From: Rostratula benghalensis
Lineage: Eukaryota; Chordata; Aves; Charadriiformes; Rostratulidae
Direction of reading: 5' to 3'
NCBI GenBank assembly: GCA_013399305.1
Contig: VXAI01000019.1
Coordinates: 3,113,279 to 3,177,278 of the forward strand
DNA: 64,000 nucleotides
In this document: positions 61,028-64,000 of the stretch, piece by piece
How the letters are laid out: each line of letters begins with the position of its first letter
How positions within the stretch are numbered: position 1 is the stretch's first letter
The notes under the pieces: model-generated
What the model saw: the letters and a program-made list of their open reading frames with translations, nothing else
What the model was told of the DNA's origin: nothing
The model's database searches: none
Made by a program: the position numbers and the translations under genes

Positions 61028-64000
61028 TTTTTTTTCAGACACATAGATGGGATGACAGTTGTGGCAGTGGAAGAAGTTCTTGAATCGCATGGAAATGAAT
61101 GGGAAATAAGGAGATTTCTCTGAGCTGAAGCATATTTTTCAGATAATCTCAAGAAATTGGGAAAAGAACTTTTTCTCTGTGATATGAGTTTCTAATCAGA
61201 GCCAAGACCGAGAAAGAGGTGAAACAGCTTCAGTGCAGCACAGATATCTCATACATACACTCAGACAATTCTCCTCTTACTAGCTTCTAAGGTCAACCCA
61301 GTATACCTAAATCCTAGATATATCTGAGTGATAGTGCTCAGCTATTAGTTGTATATAATTAGATAGTGTTTGATATTGTATATTACATCATACCCTACCA
61401 ATCAAAATCTCTTGAGAGCAATTTGGGGTAAAACTTCTGAAATTTCTGAGATTTGTTCAGTTGTTAGTCTTTATTGCTCTTTGACATTTTCCCAAAGGAA
61501 AAATTAAAATACAGTACCAAAATTAATTATTACTGAATTTTTTTTTTTTCTAATTTAATACCTGGCTGTCCCTTTCAAAGTTTTTTTTATTTCTATTCAG
61601 ACTGTTTTGTTTTGTCATTTCATTAATTGATATGCTTGTTGGCATTGTTCAGATTCTGTCTCCTATTCAAAAAGTTTAGCTAGATGATTCTAATCTGATA
61701 ATTTATATGGGCTATGAAGCTGGTCTTTAGTCAGCATACATGAAAAGTTTTACCTTCAATATGAGCTTGTGTTCCTTTAATATAGAGAAAAAAAATACAT
61801 ATTTCTGTTAATCGCAGATTTAAGACCAGGACAACTTTGGTTGGAGATACCTCTCAAAGGTCTTGTTTAGAATAATATTAATCTGCTCGCAAGTATAGGA
61901 TTAAGATGGCTGTACACAACTTGGGGTTTGATTTACTTTTTATTTTAGAAACAAGGGGTCAAAAATGTTAGAATTAACAAGCAAATTCTTAACGTTTATC
62001 CTATCAGCCCTTGGCTTTGACTTTACCTTTCTACAAGTATTGACTATTGTCTGATATCAAATTGGTTTTAGCACCTATAGTTCCACATTGTATAGAAAAT
62101 ATGTATGGAAAATAAAAAGCAGTCTATTTTACTGTCTAACTCTGACCTAATTACAAGTGCCATCAAATGTAAAATGTTCTCTCTCTCCTCTCTGTTTATC
62201 TATAGTTATATATATATGTACACCTCCAAAGAAGTAGAACTGAGGGACACAGTGATGAACTCATGCAAACTGGCAGTTATAAGTGATCAGGGAGCAGAGA
62301 GGGACTGTTAAAAGTGCTTTGGGAGATATTATGCTGAAGCAGAATAAGAATGGTTAGGAAAAGGAGAAGCTGGGGACAGACTGTTTTACAATCATGCAAT
62401 ATGAAACTAACAAACGAGTGACGGCCATCAGGCTGATGGATCTGTGCATTTTTGTTAGATATATACAGTTCTTCTCACAAAGCCAGACAAAATAGTGTTT
62501 GAGCAAAACTGCAACAAAAGCTGTAAATAGTAATAAACCAGTAAATATCAAGGCTGAGGCTGAGCTCCACATTGCAGTTCTTTTGTTGTTCTGTTTCGAA
62601 TTTCAATATCTCACTGAGTGCAGTTGATTGTTGGCTGGGGATTGGCATTTATACATACTACCAAAATAGCACAGACCTGAGTCAGTGAACGTTTACACCT
62701 TATTTCCATCCAAGTGCACCTTGATAACACAACTGAGACTGAAGAAGAGAGTACTGCAGACTGATTTTGACACTCCTGATTGTTTATCCAGACCAACATT
62801 AAAAAGAAGCTTTTCTGAAGAAGAATATCCAGAGGTCCTATGGCAGAAAAAAACTTGGCCTAGATCTGGATGTTTGCCCACTTTGCTTCTCTGGGCAGAA
62901 AGAAGTAAAGGCAGGGTCTGATGCATGTATGAAATGAGGGAAGAATGTTGATTTTTCTGGTTTGGTATTTCATCCCTGTGATCTATCACAAAAAAAACAG
63001 TGCTCCGGAGACATGGGGGTTTTTTGTGGATAAGCAGGCATTAGAGTTAAAAAATGGCCATTCACAGATTACAACAACTGGGCCCTTTACCACTCAGTGG
63101 GTCAATTTGTCTCCTGCAATTCACAGCCATCCAGGATTCCACAGTGACTTTCTGCAAGGGAGGAGATGAACAAGTCACTGGGAGCATCTCTCAGAATTCA
63201 GAGACTGCATGTCAGCCCATTTGGAAGGGGTGCTTCTGTTTTTGTTACCTGAATCCCACATTTCATTCTCAAAAGATTTTAAGTGTTCAAATCGTAATAT
63301 ATCATGATAAATCATGAAATAAATAAATTGATTAATGTTGTAGTGCATTCCACGCAATAGGAACATTCACTAAAAAACGTGATCTCTTCTGATCATGTCC
63401 TAACTGGAGGTGTGGGCAGCAGTATATAATTCAAAGAAAACCAGGCAAATAGAGAATCCTGTTTTATTTTCCCATATGAAGATGCCTGAGATGGCTCAGC
63501 TTTTATTCACTTAAACTTTTTTCCTTGTTTTTCTAAGCTAGAGTTCTTACCTCTTTTTCAATATTAGTGAATTAGAGAAAGAAAACTCTAGGGTACATAT
63601 CTGTTCTTATTTATGGTAATGTTGTTTTAAAGGGACCTCCAGATGTTGAGTACAGCCAACAAATTGACAATAACTAGATCTTCTGAAAATCAGAGTGCCT
63701 CCATTTTAGTCATTACAGTAGCATTGACTTTCAGCAGCTGTTACTGATGATGTACTCTCTTAAACATCATTCAAGATATATTATAATATGTAATTATACT
63801 ATGATCTGTGGCAGCAGCGTGTAAAGAATTCTTTAAGGAAGATTTGCTTCAGCCTCTCATAAAAAGGCACACAAAACTCATATGTACATATAAAAAAGCA
63901 TTTATGTGCATGATAAATCAAGTCTTAAAGCTAGAGTGAATTTTTGAGAGAGACCTGAAACATATGCCTTTACAGAGGTCCACTCACAAATATTGCATGT

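Larger units (their letters stand above)
59750..64000. other. 4.2 kb unique DNA, no gene seen
   Basis: This follows the last CR1. It begins with a mildly GC-rich unidentified part (59750-59960), then a G-rich quadruplex-like motif (60066-60093), an A-rich low-complexity tract (60270-60365), and a 12-base tandem repeat (60994-61027). The rest is AT-rich, with short unrecognised ORFs. Confidence 0.5.

Overview
The window is a stretch of bird (avian) nuclear DNA, most likely a gene-poor intergenic desert or one very long intron on a large chromosome. The avian call rests on the dispersed repeats. Almost every element I can name is a CR1 non-LTR retrotransposon with the bird-type 3' end (GGTTGGAAGGGACCTT next to ATTCTATG-like 8-bp units), and I see no L1, Alu or abundant tRNA-SINE. 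Other CR1-rich sauropsids such as crocodilians or turtles are less likely but not strictly excluded. The sequence is AT-rich, with long A and T runs and no CpG-island-like segment.

No protein-coding gene, rRNA, tRNA or CRISPR array is supported. The open reading frames are either chance ORFs or remnants of CR1 ORF2, the endonuclease/reverse-transcriptase protein. Fourteen CR1 copies or fragments can be read. Plus-strand copies start near 8.0, 14.5, 16.0, 22.2, 24.4, 36.7 and 41.6 kb. Minus-strand copies start near 1.2, 13.5, 24.0, 29.9, 32.1, 57.4 and 59.4 kb. One further very degraded minus-strand candidate lies near 34.3 kb. Two minus-strand fragments (29.9-30.4 and 32.1-32.4 kb) still show recognisable reverse-transcriptase protein, with stops and frameshifts.

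Layout: 0-8 kb is unique AT-rich DNA with one CR1. 8-24.6 kb is the most CR1-dense part and holds a 44-base assembly gap at 10488-10531, a GT-rich expansion inside a CR1, and two stretches that look like conserved noncoding elements. 24.6-41.9 kb has four clear CR1 copies, a single N at a suspicious repeat junction (32069), an AT-rich low-complexity tract, and an octamer-rich candidate regulatory block near 33.3 kb. 41.9-57.4 kb has no recognisable CR1 and carries small tandem duplications and homopolymers. 57.4-64 kb has two CR1 copies and unique DNA.

I did not find a new multi-gene system. The items most worth checking are possible cis-regulatory blocks, local tandem duplications, the CR1/N junction, and one splice-site-framed candidate exon. 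All need alignment or expression data that I could not consult.
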